37,251 bases of DNA from W0P33-017 sp963640395 (GCA_963640395.1 CAVHZH010000011.1:1-37251), one strand, 5' to 3'; positions 14,724 through 23,426 are shown, counted from the first letter of the stretch. Program-made: numbers and translations. The notes: generated by a model not told the origin, from the sequence alone.

Positions 14724-17154
14724 ACGTTTGAGCTGTCAGATAGCTTTAGCGTTTCTGTGCGGGATTCTGCTATATCAGACAGGGAGCCGCTGGTGGCTGC
14801 CGGTGGCTGTCTGTGTGGCAGCGGTGCTGCTGGTGCCGCTGATCAGGCAGAAAAAGTACCGTGAATGCGTGCTGAGAGGCGGGCTGCTGCTTGCAGTCTG
14901 GCTGCTCGGCGCGGACTGTCAGATCCGGGAGGAGCGTATCTGGCAGGCAGAAACGCAGACGCTGTTTCGGGAGTCGCGGATCTCGGTGTGTGGGACACTG
15001 ATCCGCAAGGAAAAACAGACAAATGGCTGGCAGCTGACACTCGCGCTGCCGGATTATGAAAATCGGGTAATTGTGTCTACGCAGGACGGTGAATATCCGC
15101 TGGACTGCGTTCTATCGGTCGAAGGATCGGTCAGGGAGTTCGATAGCCCACGCAACGAGGGGCAATTCAATCAAAAACAATATTATAAATGCAGGCGTAT
15201 TCTGGGGAGGATTTCTGATCCGGCGATCCGCTGTATACAGGTGCAGCACGGCATCTATGCATGGCGTGAGCAGCTTTTTTCGCTGCGCACACAGATGTGC
15301 GGTGTGTATGAGACCTGTCTGCCGCCGCAGGCAGCAGGGATGCTGGCAGCGATGGTTACGGGTGAAAAAACGCTGATGGACACGGAGGTCAGACGGCTGT
15401 TTCAGGCGGCTGGCTTTAGTCATATTCTGGCGATTTCAGGCATGCATATCAGTCTGATCGGCATGGGAATCTACCGCCTGCTGCGAAAGAGCGGGAGGTC
15501 CTATGGCTGCTGCAGTGTCATGTGCGGGATGTGCCTGCTGATGTATGGGGAGCTGATCGGCTGGGGTGTGTCTGCGCGCCGGGCAATCGCTATGTTTGTA
15601 ATTTATCTGCTGGCACAGTATCTTGGCAGAAGCTATGACCTGTGGTCGTCATTGTCGTTATCGGCGGTGCTGCTGCTGGCTGACCAGCCGTTTTTGTTCG
15701 GTGATGCGGGCTTTCGGCTCTCCTTTGCCGCAGTCATGGCGGTAGCCGTAGCAAAGGATGTGCTGCCGGATGGTTCTGATGAGCAGACGGATGCAAAAGA
15801 GGATGAACAGCCGGGTCATGATGACAAGGGTAGTCGCGGAGAACATCGCATACGGATTTCGCTGCGACCGCTTGGCATGGCGCTGCTGATCCAGCTATTT
15901 ACATTGCCGCTCGTGGCATACAGCTATTATGAGCTGCCGGTGTATGCGATGCTTTTGAATCTGCTGCTATTACCATATGCGGGTCTGATCGTCGGCTGCG
16001 GTCTGGTGGGCGGCCTGGCAGGGGTCAGGTGGCTGGCAGCCGCCCGCATCGTGCTGCAGCCATGCCGGATCGTCGCGTCGGTCTATGTGTGGATGTGCGG
16101 CTGGGTTGACCGGCTGCCGCACGCTTCGGTGATCTGCGGACAGCCTACAGTGAAAAAACTCGTACTGTATTATCTGTTGTTACTTTGTGCGTTGTGGCTG
16201 GGACAGACGCTAGGTAAAAAACAATATAAAAAACGGTATCTGACAGCGGCGTGGCTGCCGGTTACGGCGATTGGACTGGTCGCGATTTTAGTCGCACCCG
16301 CACGCGCTCAGAGCGGCTTTGAGATCGATTATCTGGATGTCGGTCAGGGGGATGGCGCGATGATAAAAACCGCATCCGGTGCGGTCTGCTTTGTGGATGG
16401 CGGCAGTACGGATGTGAGCGGAGTCGGTACATACCGCATCCTGCCGTTTTTGAAATCGAAAGGGATCAAGGCGGTCGATTACTGGATCATTTCGCATACG
16501 GATGAGGATCATGTCAGTGGATTTTATGAAGTGCTCGCGTCGGGCTACGAAGTGCGCACGGTTGTCATCGCTGCATACATGCCGGAGAGCACGGCAAAGG
16601 AAAAACTGCTGCAGACAGCGGCGGATCACGGAGCGCGGGTACTGCAGGTACAGTCGGGACAGACATTGTATCCGGAGCGGGCGCTTTGTAACGTGAAGCA
16701 GGGCGATGCGGCTGAGGTGCGGCTACATATTCTGGCACCGGTGCAGATGGAAAACGATGCAAATGCGGCGAGCCTTGTTTGTCTGTATGAAGATGCATCT
16801 GTGCGGGCGCTGTTTACGGGGGATATCGGAACGGAGCAGGAAAAAAAGCTGTTGGAGCGCGGGCTTGCAGAGCCTGTGGATCTGTACAAGGCGGCGCATC
16901 ACGGCTCACGCTATTCAAACAGTGAGGAATTTTTGTCCGCGCTCGCGCCGAAGCTGTCGGTTGTATCCTGTGCGCGGCGCAACCGCTACGGACATCCCGC
17001 GCAGCAGGCGATAGAGAACATGCGTGCCAGCGGCAGCCGCATCCGGTATACGATGTACAGCGGACAAATAAAAGTCCGCCTCTCGCAAGGCGGACTGACG
17101 GTGCATGAATATGTATCCGATGACGGAACGGAGCGTGTACAGGATGAAGCTTAA
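14686..17154 (+). CDS. comEC: ComEC/Rec2 DNA-uptake channel protein
   Basis: About 822 residues. After N-terminal membrane helices and an extracytoplasmic OB-like domain comes the competence domain with the conserved FSHILAISGMHISLIG helix, several more membrane helices, and a C-terminal metallo-beta-lactamase-like domain (YLDVGQGDGAMI, SHTDEDHVSGF, FTGDIG, AAHHGSRYSN) thought to degrade the non-transported strand. A charged, Asp/Glu-rich stretch (residues about 360-390) interrupts the membrane region. Start: ATG 14686 overlaps the GerMN gene by 38 bp and has a weak GAGG site. A perfect AAGGAGG at 14694-14700 has no ATG, GTG or TTG at proper spacing in frame. The stop shares TTAA with the convergent aroC stop. 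Confidence 0.9.
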   Translation: MTSRRKISIHWTKRLSCQIALAFLCGILLYQTGSRWWLPVAVCVAAVLLVPLIRQKKYRECVLRGGLLLAVWLLGADCQIREERIWQAETQTLFRESRISVCGTLIRKEKQTNGWQLTLALPDYENRVIVSTQDGEYPLDCVLSVEGSVREFDSPRNEGQFNQKQYYKCRRILGRISDPAIRCIQVQHGIYAWREQLFSLRTQMCGVYETCLPPQAAGMLAAMVTGEKTLMDTEVRRLFQAAGFSHILAISGMHISLIGMGIYRLLRKSGRSYGCCSVMCGMCLLMYGELIGWGVSARRAIAMFVIYLLAQYLGRSYDLWSSLSLSAVLLLADQPFLFGDAGFRLSFAAVMAVAVAKDVLPDGSDEQTDAKEDEQPGHDDKGSRGEHRIRISLRPLGMALLIQLFTLPLVAYSYYELPVYAMLLNLLLLPYAGLIVGCGLVGGLAGVRWLAAARIVLQPCRIVASVYVWMCGWVDRLPHASVICGQPTVKKLVLYYLLLLCALWLGQTLGKKQYKKRYLTAAWLPVTAIGLVAILVAPARAQSGFEIDYLDVGQGDGAMIKTASGAVCFVDGGSTDVSGVGTYRILPFLKSKGIKAVDYWIISHTDEDHVSGFYEVLASGYEVRTVVIAAYMPESTAKEKLLQTAADHGARVLQVQSGQTLYPERALCNVKQGDAAEVRLHILAPVQMENDANAASLVCLYEDASVRALFTGDIGTEQEKKLLERGLAEPVDLYKAAHHGSRYSNSEEFLSALAPKLSVVSCARRNRYGHPAQQAIENMRASGSRIRYTMYSGQIKVRLSQGGLTVHEYVSDDGTERVQDEA
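17065..17096 (-). terminator. Intrinsic terminator of aroC, inside comEC
   Basis: Perfect 9-bp GC-rich inverted repeat (17073-17081 and 17088-17096) with a 6-nt loop. Read leftward the stem is followed by TTTTATTTG, so it is oriented to stop minus-strand transcription from aroC, about 55 bp beyond its stop codon. On the plus strand the same bases encode the end of ComEC. Confidence 0.75.
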
Positions 17155-18251
17155 CGGTTGTAGATTTGTTTTAGATGCTCCAGCCTTGCACTCATATTTG
17201 TGAGCAGCAGATCCAGTGTCGTGATCGCAGCCATACATTCAACGACAACGATCGCGCGCGGAACGATGATTGGATCATGGCGGCCCTTGATGGAAAGCTC
17301 CACCGCCTCGCCGGAGCAGTTGACTGTCTGTTGCGTCTGGCTGATGGAGGGGGTCGGCTTGACTGCGACACGGAATACGACGGGCGAGCCGTCACTGATG
17401 CCGCCGAGCGTGCCGCCGGCGTGATTGGTCGCTTTTGTGATGCTGCCGTCTGTCAGGATGAACGCATCATTGTTGGTGCTGCCGCTCGAGGTGGCAGCGG
17501 CAAAGCCATCACCGATCTCAAAACCTTTGATGCTGCCGATCGAGAGCATTGATTTGGCGAGGTTTGCGTCCAGCTTATCAAACACGGGATCACCGATACC
17601 GGTGGGCATGCCGTTGATCGTACACTCGATGATACCGCCACACGAATCCTGATTTTTCAGGCACAGCTCCAGATACTCCTGCGCGGCTGTGGCAGCGGCT
17701 GCATCCGGCATACCGAGCGGATTGTTCAGCGATTCGGCGAGGTCAAACGCATTGCGGTCAATCGTCACAGGACCGATGGCAGTCGCATAGGCATTGATGC
17801 TGATGCCGAGGGTGGCAAGCAGCTTTGCCGCGATCGCACCGGCTGCGACGCGCCCGATTGTTTCTCTGCCGGAGGAGCGCCCGCCACCGCGGTAATCCCG
17901 GAAACCATATTTTGCATCAAATGTATAATCTGCGTGCCCAGGGCGATAGCAGGCAGCAAGCTCCCTGTAATCGCGGGAGCGCTGGTCGGTGTTAAATACG
18001 ACGAGCGAGATCGGTGTGCCGGTCGTTTTTCCCTCGAATACGCCGGAGAGGATCTGCACGGCATCTGCCTCGCTGCGCTGTGTCGTATATTTGGACTGAC
18101 CCGGTTTGCGGCGGTCGAGATAGCGCTGGATATCTTCCTCGTTTAATTCCAGACCGGCAGGGCAGCCATCGACGACAACGCCGATGCCTTTTCCGTGGGA
18201 CTCTCCCCAAGTGGTGACGGTAAATAATTTTCCATATGTTGAACCTGACAT
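17151..18251 (-). CDS. aroC: Chorismate synthase
   Basis: A 366-residue enzyme making chorismate from EPSP with reduced FMN, last step of the shikimate pathway. Signatures are GESHGKGIGVVVDGCPAG at the N-terminus, RPGHADYTFDAKYGFRDYRGGGRSS in pattern near residues 100-130, and the central SGSTNNDAF/NHAGGTLGGISDG region. The start ATG at 18251 follows GGAGG. Its tail meets comEC so closely that both stops lie in one TTAA, leaving its terminator inside the neighbour's coding sequence. It has its own promoter just upstream and lies 53 bp after tmcAL. Confidence 0.98.
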   Translation of the reverse strand: MSGSTYGKLFTVTTWGESHGKGIGVVVDGCPAGLELNEEDIQRYLDRRKPGQSKYTTQRSEADAVQILSGVFEGKTTGTPISLVVFNTDQRSRDYRELAACYRPGHADYTFDAKYGFRDYRGGGRSSGRETIGRVAAGAIAAKLLATLGISINAYATAIGPVTIDRNAFDLAESLNNPLGMPDAAAATAAQEYLELCLKNQDSCGGIIECTINGMPTGIGDPVFDKLDANLAKSMLSIGSIKGFEIGDGFAAATSSGSTNNDAFILTDGSITKATNHAGGTLGGISDGSPVVFRVAVKPTPSISQTQQTVNCSGEAVELSIKGRHDPIIVPRAIVVVECMAAITTLDLLLTNMSARLEHLKQIYNR

Positions 18252-18289
18252 GTGATACCTCCGGATAAAAAATACTGTAATTCTAAACC

Positions 18290-18318
18290 ATTATATAGAA
18301 CTCTTTACAGAATTTCAA
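18290..18318 (-). promoter_or_regulatory. aroC promoter
   Basis: Minus strand: TTGAAA (18318-18313), a 17-bp spacer, and TATAAT (18295-18290). The -35 element lies within the last codons of tmcAL, so aroC can be expressed independently of it. Confidence 0.75.
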
Positions 18319-19669
18319 TTCTTCTTCGATAATCGTCTGCATAACAGCGTCCGCATTTGTGCAGGAGCGCGCTGCGGTATACATCTGCGGCGAACAGATC
18401 CTGTGTAAATGCAGTCTGCATCGCGCCGGGATCTGCGGCAGTCTGTGACAGCGCCCGTAGCTGTGCCGGGCGCGTGATGAGCGGTGCGGCTGCATGCTGC
18501 CGGATCTCATGCAGCAGTTCCCCAGCGGATGAGCGGAATCCGAGCACGCGCAGATAGGGCATCGTTCCATCGGAGCTGATGAGCGGTGCGGGCGCTTCGG
18601 TGGGAAGCTGTAACAAAATATGCGTCAGCACGCGCGCGATGCGGGCGCGGGTCAGACTTTTATTTTTCAGCAGATCGCAAAAACCGGAAAAATCCTCGTA
18701 TGCGCCCAGCAGCTTCTGGATGCGTGCCGAGAGGTCATTGCCGCAGTCGAGATACGTGGAGTATCCGCCGGTTCTTTGCGCAAGCAGTGCATAATGCAGT
18801 TGGGCGGACAGATCCTGTTCGGATAAAAATGCATAGGTGTCGAGGTATTGGCGCAGCAGATCAAGGCTGTGCTCCGGCAGTTGTTTTTTTTCGCGCAGCA
18901 GGCGCAGTGCCGCTTCCGGGTCGTCTAAGAGCAGGCTGCGGCAGGCGCTGGCTGACAGAAATTCCTGCGACTTTTTTGCTGCGTCATCACCGCGCTCGCC
19001 AAAACTGCCCGTAGCATCGCCGCTCCAATCATCAGCGGGGTCGCTGTCGTAACCGTTGCCCGAACTATCGGTTAGATCGCTGCTGTGATAGCTGCCGAGC
19101 CGCCTGATTGGACAGAGCGTAAAATCTGTATGCGTGTATGCGATGGCGCGCATGTATTCAAATGCCAGCAGATTGTTCGGGTGATTGAGTATCCGTGCAT
19201 CGCAGTCATCCGCATAGCTATGGATCGCGGCGGCGCGTGCCTGTGCGTAGGACAGCCCCGATGACAGCCTGCGTTGGAGCATCGCCTGAAAGTCAGGTGC
19301 TTCGTCGGATAAGCGGTGCGCCAGTGTGCGATAGGGTTCATCGCAAACCGCGGGATCCTCGCACCCGAAGCTGATCGTATCGACGACACCGGTTGTGTGC
19401 AGCATAGAGACACCGGCGCGGGCAAAGCCCTCGGCGCTGGCGGTGCTCGCGGCGACCGGCAGCATCAGCACCAGATCGACACCGGATGCGAGTGCTATGC
19501 GTGCACGGGTGTATTTGTCCATGAGTGCAGGAGCTCCGCGTTGCACAAAATCTCCGCTCATCACGGCGATGAGATAGTCGCAGCCGGAGCATGCACGCGC
19601 CTCGGCGATCTGGTAGGCATGTCCGCTGTGAAATGGATTGTATTCCGCGATAATTCCGCAAACCCGCAT
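18305..19669 (-). CDS. tmcAL: tRNA(Met) cytidine acetate ligase (YlbM family)
   Basis: About 454 residues. The N-terminal nucleotidyltransferase fold shows CGIIAEYNPFHSGHAYQI (HxGH-type ATP site) and MSGDFVQRGAPAL. TmcAL makes N4-acetylcytidine at the wobble base of elongator tRNA-Met from acetate and ATP. The start is set at MRVCGIIAEYN with GAGGA about 8 bp upstream; the frame stays open further upstream but that part looks non-coding. An Asp/Gly/Ser-rich insert of about 40 residues (about 195-236) lies between the LGSYHS and SASACRSLL segments and makes the protein longer than usual. ackA, whose enzyme can also handle acetate, diverges from it. Confidence 0.9.
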   Translation of the reverse strand: MRVCGIIAEYNPFHSGHAYQIAEARACSGCDYLIAVMSGDFVQRGAPALMDKYTRARIALASGVDLVLMLPVAASTASAEGFARAGVSMLHTTGVVDTISFGCEDPAVCDEPYRTLAHRLSDEAPDFQAMLQRRLSSGLSYAQARAAAIHSYADDCDARILNHPNNLLAFEYMRAIAYTHTDFTLCPIRRLGSYHSSDLTDSSGNGYDSDPADDWSGDATGSFGERGDDAAKKSQEFLSASACRSLLLDDPEAALRLLREKKQLPEHSLDLLRQYLDTYAFLSEQDLSAQLHYALLAQRTGGYSTYLDCGNDLSARIQKLLGAYEDFSGFCDLLKNKSLTRARIARVLTHILLQLPTEAPAPLISSDGTMPYLRVLGFRSSAGELLHEIRQHAAAPLITRPAQLRALSQTAADPGAMQTAFTQDLFAADVYRSALLHKCGRCYADDYRRRIEIL

Positions 19670-19813
19670 GGTGTATTCCTCGTTTCTAAGTGATTGTTTT
19701 ATTACTGCCATTCTAAAATATGACTTTAACAATAAAATCTTACATCTAAAATCAGAAAAATGCACGAACAAAATCTGCTGCTTGGATTTTTTGGGAATCA
19801 TTTCTGATATGAC

Positions 19814-19842
19814 TTGTCCGGTGGGGAAAAATGGCGTATAAT
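19814..19842 (+). promoter_or_regulatory. ackA promoter
   Basis: TTGTCC, a 17-bp spacer, and consensus TATAAT, 69 bp before the start codon. A second TATAAT at 19883-19888 lacks a properly spaced -35 hexamer. Confidence 0.65.
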
Positions 19843-19910
19843 AAATTACAATCTGTGGTTATTTGAGCATAACTACTTAAAGTATAATCGACAAAAAGGA
19901 GATAGGAAAA

Positions 19911-21104
19911 ATGAACGTTTTAGTTATCAACTGCGGCAGCTCATCATTGAAATATCAGGTGATCAACTCCGATACCGAGCAGGTATTGGCAAAGGGTCTC
20001 TGCGAGAGAATCGGCATCGATGGCAGACTGGTGTATACACCGGCTGGAGGCGAGAAGGAGATCAGCAATCTGGATATGCCGACGCATAAGCAGGCGATCC
20101 AGTACGTGATCAATGCCCTGACGAATGAAAAGACCGGAGTGATCAAGAGTCTGGATGAGATCGGCGCAGTCGGACACCGTCTGGTACATGGCGGAGAGGA
20201 GTTCGCATGCTCGACACTGATTACCGAGGACGTGATCAAGGCAGTAGAGGAGTGCAGCGATCTTGCACCGCTCCACAACCCTGCAAACCTGATCGGTGTA
20301 CGTGCATGTCAGGAGCTGATGCCGGACACACCGATGGCAGGCGTATTCGATACCGCGTTCCATCAGACCATGCCGTTAGAGGCATATATGTACGGTATTC
20401 CGTATGAGTATTATGAGAAATATAAGATCCGCAAATACGGTTTCCACGGAACCAGCCACAGCTTTGTATCAAAGCGTATGGCAGAACTGCTTGGCAAGCC
20501 CATCGAGGATCTGAAGATTATTGTATGCCATCTCGGAAACGGTTCTTCCATATGTGCGGTAAACGGTGGCAAATCCGTAGATACTTCTATGGGACTTTCT
20601 CCGTTAGAGGGTCTGATCATGGGAACACGTTCCGGTGATATCGATCCTTCCGTGATGGAGTTCATCTGCAAGAAAGAGAACATGGATATCAACGGCATCA
20701 TGGAAGTATTAAATAAGAAGTCCGGTGTACAGGGTCTCTCCGGTGTATCTTCCGATTTCCGTGATCTGCAGGCAGGCGCAGAAGCAGGAAACAAGCGCTG
20801 CGAGATGGCAGTTGACGTATTCTGCTACCGTGTGCTGAAATACATTGGCGCATATGTGGCAGCCATGAACGGTGTAGATGCGATCGCATTTACCGCAGGA
20901 CTCGGAGAGAATGATGAGATCGTCCGCCGCAAGGTCGTAAGCCGTCTCGGATATCTGGGCATCACACTCGATGAGGAAGTCAACGATAACGGACGCGGTA
21001 AGGAGATCGCCATCTCTACACCCGATTCAAAGGTTCCGGTATGGATCGTACCTACAAACGAGGAGCTGGCGATCGCCCGCGAGACAGTAGCTTTGTTGAA
21101 ATAA
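19911..21104 (+). CDS. ackA: Acetate kinase
   Basis: A 397-residue kinase interconverting acetyl phosphate plus ADP with acetate plus ATP, the ATP-yielding step of acetate fermentation. Both family signatures are visible: VINCGSSSLKYQ at the N-terminus and the GFHGTSHSFV region, plus HLGNGSSICAV and FTAGLGEN. The length is typical. pta, its usual partner, is not next to it. ATG 19911 is preceded by AAAAGGAGA. Confidence 0.98.
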   Translation: MNVLVINCGSSSLKYQVINSDTEQVLAKGLCERIGIDGRLVYTPAGGEKEISNLDMPTHKQAIQYVINALTNEKTGVIKSLDEIGAVGHRLVHGGEEFACSTLITEDVIKAVEECSDLAPLHNPANLIGVRACQELMPDTPMAGVFDTAFHQTMPLEAYMYGIPYEYYEKYKIRKYGFHGTSHSFVSKRMAELLGKPIEDLKIIVCHLGNGSSICAVNGGKSVDTSMGLSPLEGLIMGTRSGDIDPSVMEFICKKENMDINGIMEVLNKKSGVQGLSGVSSDFRDLQAGAEAGNKRCEMAVDVFCYRVLKYIGAYVAAMNGVDAIAFTAGLGENDEIVRRKVVSRLGYLGITLDEEVNDNGRGKEIAISTPDSKVPVWIVPTNEELAIARETVALLK

Positions 21105-21117
21105 CTAAAAAATACTG

Positions 21118-21146
21118 TTGACAAACATTTTCGCGATAGATATAAT
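21118..21146 (+). promoter_or_regulatory. Perfect consensus sigma-A promoter for DUF177-rpmF
   Basis: TTGACA, exactly 17 bp, then TATAAT, both hexamers fully consensus. It lies 13 bp after the ackA stop and 27 bp before the DUF177 start, matching the high demand for a ribosomal protein transcript. Confidence 0.85.
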
Positions 21147-21173
21147 AGAAAAAGTGTGGATAGGAGACAGACC

Positions 21174-21707
21174 ATGAAAATAGATATTTCCGATGTATAT
21201 TCCTTAAATAATAAGGAAATAACAAGAAAAGTCCATATGGATATGGTCACATTTGAGTCCCGTCAGGGGACATTCCCTATTCAGGCAGGTGAACCATTCG
21301 ACTTGACGATCGCCAATGAGGAAGGCAAGCGGCTGCGACTTTCGGGCGAGGGAGATGCGACGGTTCAGATTCCATGTGACCGCTGTCTGCAGGAGGTAGC
21401 TTATCCTTTTCATATCGAGATCGAAAAGGTGGTATCGTTTGCGGATGCTTCCGGTGAAACGGAGGACGACAGCGACGAAGCAGCGTCCTACATTGATGAG
21501 GATCGCGTGCTGGATGTGGATCGGTTGATCTACAACGAGATATTGGTGAACTGGCCGGCAAAGGTTTTGTGCAGACCCGATTGTAAAGGGATCTGTCCGA
21601 AATGCGGCACGAATTTGAATTTAGCTGCCTGCGACTGTGAGCAGGGCGAGTTAGATCCACGCATGGCACAGTTTCAGGATGTATTTAATAAGTTTAAGGA
21701 GGTGTAA
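21174..21707 (+). CDS. DUF177 (YceD) family protein
   Basis: A 177-residue protein with the typical DUF177 C-terminal half: a first CDRCL motif, then a zinc-binding-like CRPDCKGICPKCGTNLN cluster and the closing LDPRMAQFQDVF. YceD/Duf177 proteins are nearly always encoded before rpmF and have been linked to 23S rRNA accumulation in plants and bacteria. Here it ends 4 bp before rpmF. ATG 21174 with TAGGAGA upstream is preferred over an in-frame GTG at 21156. Confidence 0.92.
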   Translation: MKIDISDVYSLNNKEITRKVHMDMVTFESRQGTFPIQAGEPFDLTIANEEGKRLRLSGEGDATVQIPCDRCLQEVAYPFHIEIEKVVSFADASGETEDDSDEAASYIDEDRVLDVDRLIYNEILVNWPAKVLCRPDCKGICPKCGTNLNLAACDCEQGELDPRMAQFQDVFNKFKEV

Positions 21708-21711
21708 CCGA

Positions 21712-21891
21712 ATGTCAATCTGTCCTAAGAATAAGTCTTCAAAAGGTAGAAGAGATAGAAGACGCGCAAACTGGAAAATGTCTGCTCCTACATTAGTAAA
21801 GTGCAGCAAGTGTGGCGAGCTGATGATGCCTCACAGAGTTTGCAAGAACTGTGGAACATATAATAAGAAAGAGATCATTCCTCAGGACTAA
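21712..21891 (+). CDS. rpmF: 50S ribosomal protein L32
   Basis: A 59-residue L32. It starts MSICPKNKSSKGRRDRRRA and has a zinc ribbon formed by CSKCGEL and CKNCGTY (two CxxC pairs), so it is the zinc-containing paralogue type. ATG 21712 has AAGGAGGTG upstream. Transcribed from the consensus promoter at 21118. Confidence 0.98.
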   Translation: MSICPKNKSSKGRRDRRRANWKMSAPTLVKCSKCGELMMPHRVCKNCGTYNKKEIIPQD

Positions 21892-21924
21892 TCAGAATCA
21901 GAGTTAAAAAGTCGCTTTGATATG

Positions 21925-21980
21925 ATTCCCCTTAAGTAGACAAGGTAAATGACCGGAATCTACTTGAGGGGGATTTTTAT
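21925..21980 (+). terminator. rpmF terminator
   Basis: Arms 21925-21940 and 21959-21974 pair over 16 bp (two G-U) with an 18-nt loop, followed by TTTTAT. It separates rpmF from the plsX promoter. Confidence 0.75.
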
Positions 21981-22003
21981 GTAATAGGAGATTTGTAACC
22001 ATC

Positions 22004-22032
22004 TTGATTTTTATACAGAGTTATAGTATAGT
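22004..22032 (+). promoter_or_regulatory. plsX promoter
   Basis: TTGATT, a 17-bp spacer, TATAGT, 53 bp before the plsX start. No obvious FapR-type operator was recognised nearby. Confidence 0.65.
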
Positions 22033-22085
22033 CCTTTTAGAGTTGCTGTGAACGAAGCGGACAGCAAATAAATGAGGAGGAGAAT

Positions 22086-23108
22086 ATGTCAGAAACAGTT
22101 CATGTGGCATTGGATGCCATGGGCGGCGACAATGCACCGGGAGAGATCATCAAGGGTGCGATTGATGCCGTGAAAGAACGCTCCGATATAAAGGTCACGC
22201 TGGTCGGACAGGAAGCAGTCATTGAAGCAGAGTTGCGTAACTATGACTATCCGAAGGAGCAGATCGGGATCAGAAATGCGACAGAAGTGATCGAGATGGC
22301 TGAGCCGCCGGTTGTGGCGATCCGCAAGAAGAAGGATTCATCCATCGTGGTCGGCATGAATATGGTAAAGCACGAGGAGGCAGATGCGTTTGTATCCGCC
22401 GGCAGCTCGGGCGCGATCCTCGCAGGCGGACAGCTCCTTGTCGGCAGGATTCGAGGAATCGAGCGTCCCCCACTGGCACCGCTCATCCCGACAGAAAAGG
22501 GCGTATCGCTTTTGGTTGACTGCGGTGCGAATGTGGATGCGAGAGCGTCCCATCTGGTGCAGTTTGCGCAGATGGGTTCGATCTATATGGAGCATGTAGT
22601 CGGAGTCAAAAATCCCCGCGTGGCGATCGTAAATATCGGTGCGGAGGAGGAAAAGGGAAATGCGCTTGTCAAAGAGACATTTCCGTTGCTCAAGCAGTGT
22701 CCCGGCATCAATTTTATCGGCAGCATTGAGGCGCGTGAGATTCCGCGCGGTGCGGCAGATGTGATCGTATGCGAGGCATTTGTTGGAAACGTCATCTTAA
22801 AGCTGTATGAGGGACTGGCAGGAACACTGGTCGGTGTGATCAAAAAGGGACTGCTCAGTACATTCCGCAGTAAGATCGGTGCGGCACTGGCGCTGCCTGC
22901 ATTAAAAAAGACGCTGAAAGCCTTTGATGCGTCGGCTTATGGCGGAGCTCCCCTGCTCGGCTGCAAGGGGCTGGTCGTAAAGACGCACGGAAGCGCAAAG
23001 GCGATCGAAGTGAAAAATTCGATCATCCAGTGCGTGACATTTAAGCAGCAGGCGATCAATGATAAGATTAAGGAAAATATCCTTGCAGAGAAAAGCGGGG
23101 AATCATAA
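22086..23108 (+). CDS. plsX: Phosphate acyltransferase PlsX
   Basis: A 340-residue peripheral membrane enzyme that turns acyl-ACP into acyl phosphate for PlsY, the entry to phospholipid synthesis. VALDAMGGDNAPGEIIKGA at the N-terminus, SAGSSGAILAGG and the closing GGAPLLGCKGLVVKTHGSAKA are family hallmarks. ATG 22086 follows AGGAGGAGA. acpP, encoding the acyl carrier, follows after 18 bp. Confidence 0.98.
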   Translation: MSETVHVALDAMGGDNAPGEIIKGAIDAVKERSDIKVTLVGQEAVIEAELRNYDYPKEQIGIRNATEVIEMAEPPVVAIRKKKDSSIVVGMNMVKHEEADAFVSAGSSGAILAGGQLLVGRIRGIERPPLAPLIPTEKGVSLLVDCGANVDARASHLVQFAQMGSIYMEHVVGVKNPRVAIVNIGAEEEKGNALVKETFPLLKQCPGINFIGSIEAREIPRGAADVIVCEAFVGNVILKLYEGLAGTLVGVIKKGLLSTFRSKIGAALALPALKKTLKAFDASAYGGAPLLGCKGLVVKTHGSAKAIEVKNSIIQCVTFKQQAINDKIKENILAEKSGES

Positions 23109-23126
23109 AAAGAAAGGAAAAACGAT

Positions 23127-23357
23127 ATGGAATTTGAAAGGCTGAAAAAAATCATTGGTGTAGTATTGAATGTGGATAAGGATGAGATCACAGAGGACAC
23201 CACCTTTATTGACGATCTGGGAGCAGATTCACTCGATATTTTCCAGATTATTATGGGTATTGAGGAAGAATTTGATATTGAGATCCCTACCGAGGAGGCA
23301 GAGAAGATCAGCACAGTCGGTGATGCGGTTGAACAGATCAAAAACGCATTGAGCTAA
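23127..23357 (+). CDS. acpP: Acyl carrier protein
   Basis: A 76-residue acidic four-helix protein. The 4'-phosphopantetheine goes on Ser35 in LGADSLDIFQI. Helix II ends IEEEFDIEIP, where FAS partners bind. It lies directly after plsX and is followed by its own terminator. Confidence 0.98.
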   Translation: MEFERLKKIIGVVLNVDKDEITEDTTFIDDLGADSLDIFQIIMGIEEEFDIEIPTEEAEKISTVGDAVEQIKNALS

Positions 23358-23370
23358 TTTGTAGAGTAGG

Positions 23371-23405
23371 AACGGAGGCGCTGACGATAAGCACCTCCGT
23401 TTTTA
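23371..23405 (+). terminator. acpP terminator
   Basis: Arms 23372-23382 and 23390-23400 form an 11-nt stem with one C-A mismatch, then TTTTT. It lies between acpP and rnc. No separate rnc promoter was seen, so partial read-through is likely. Confidence 0.75.
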
Positions 23406-23426
23406 TCCATATAAAAGGAGGAAAAA

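Noticed and set aside
19863..19888. Second TATAAT before ackA
   Set aside because: The only -35-like hexamer (TTGAGC) is 14 bp away, too close; the upstream TTGTCC-17-TATAAT promoter is better.
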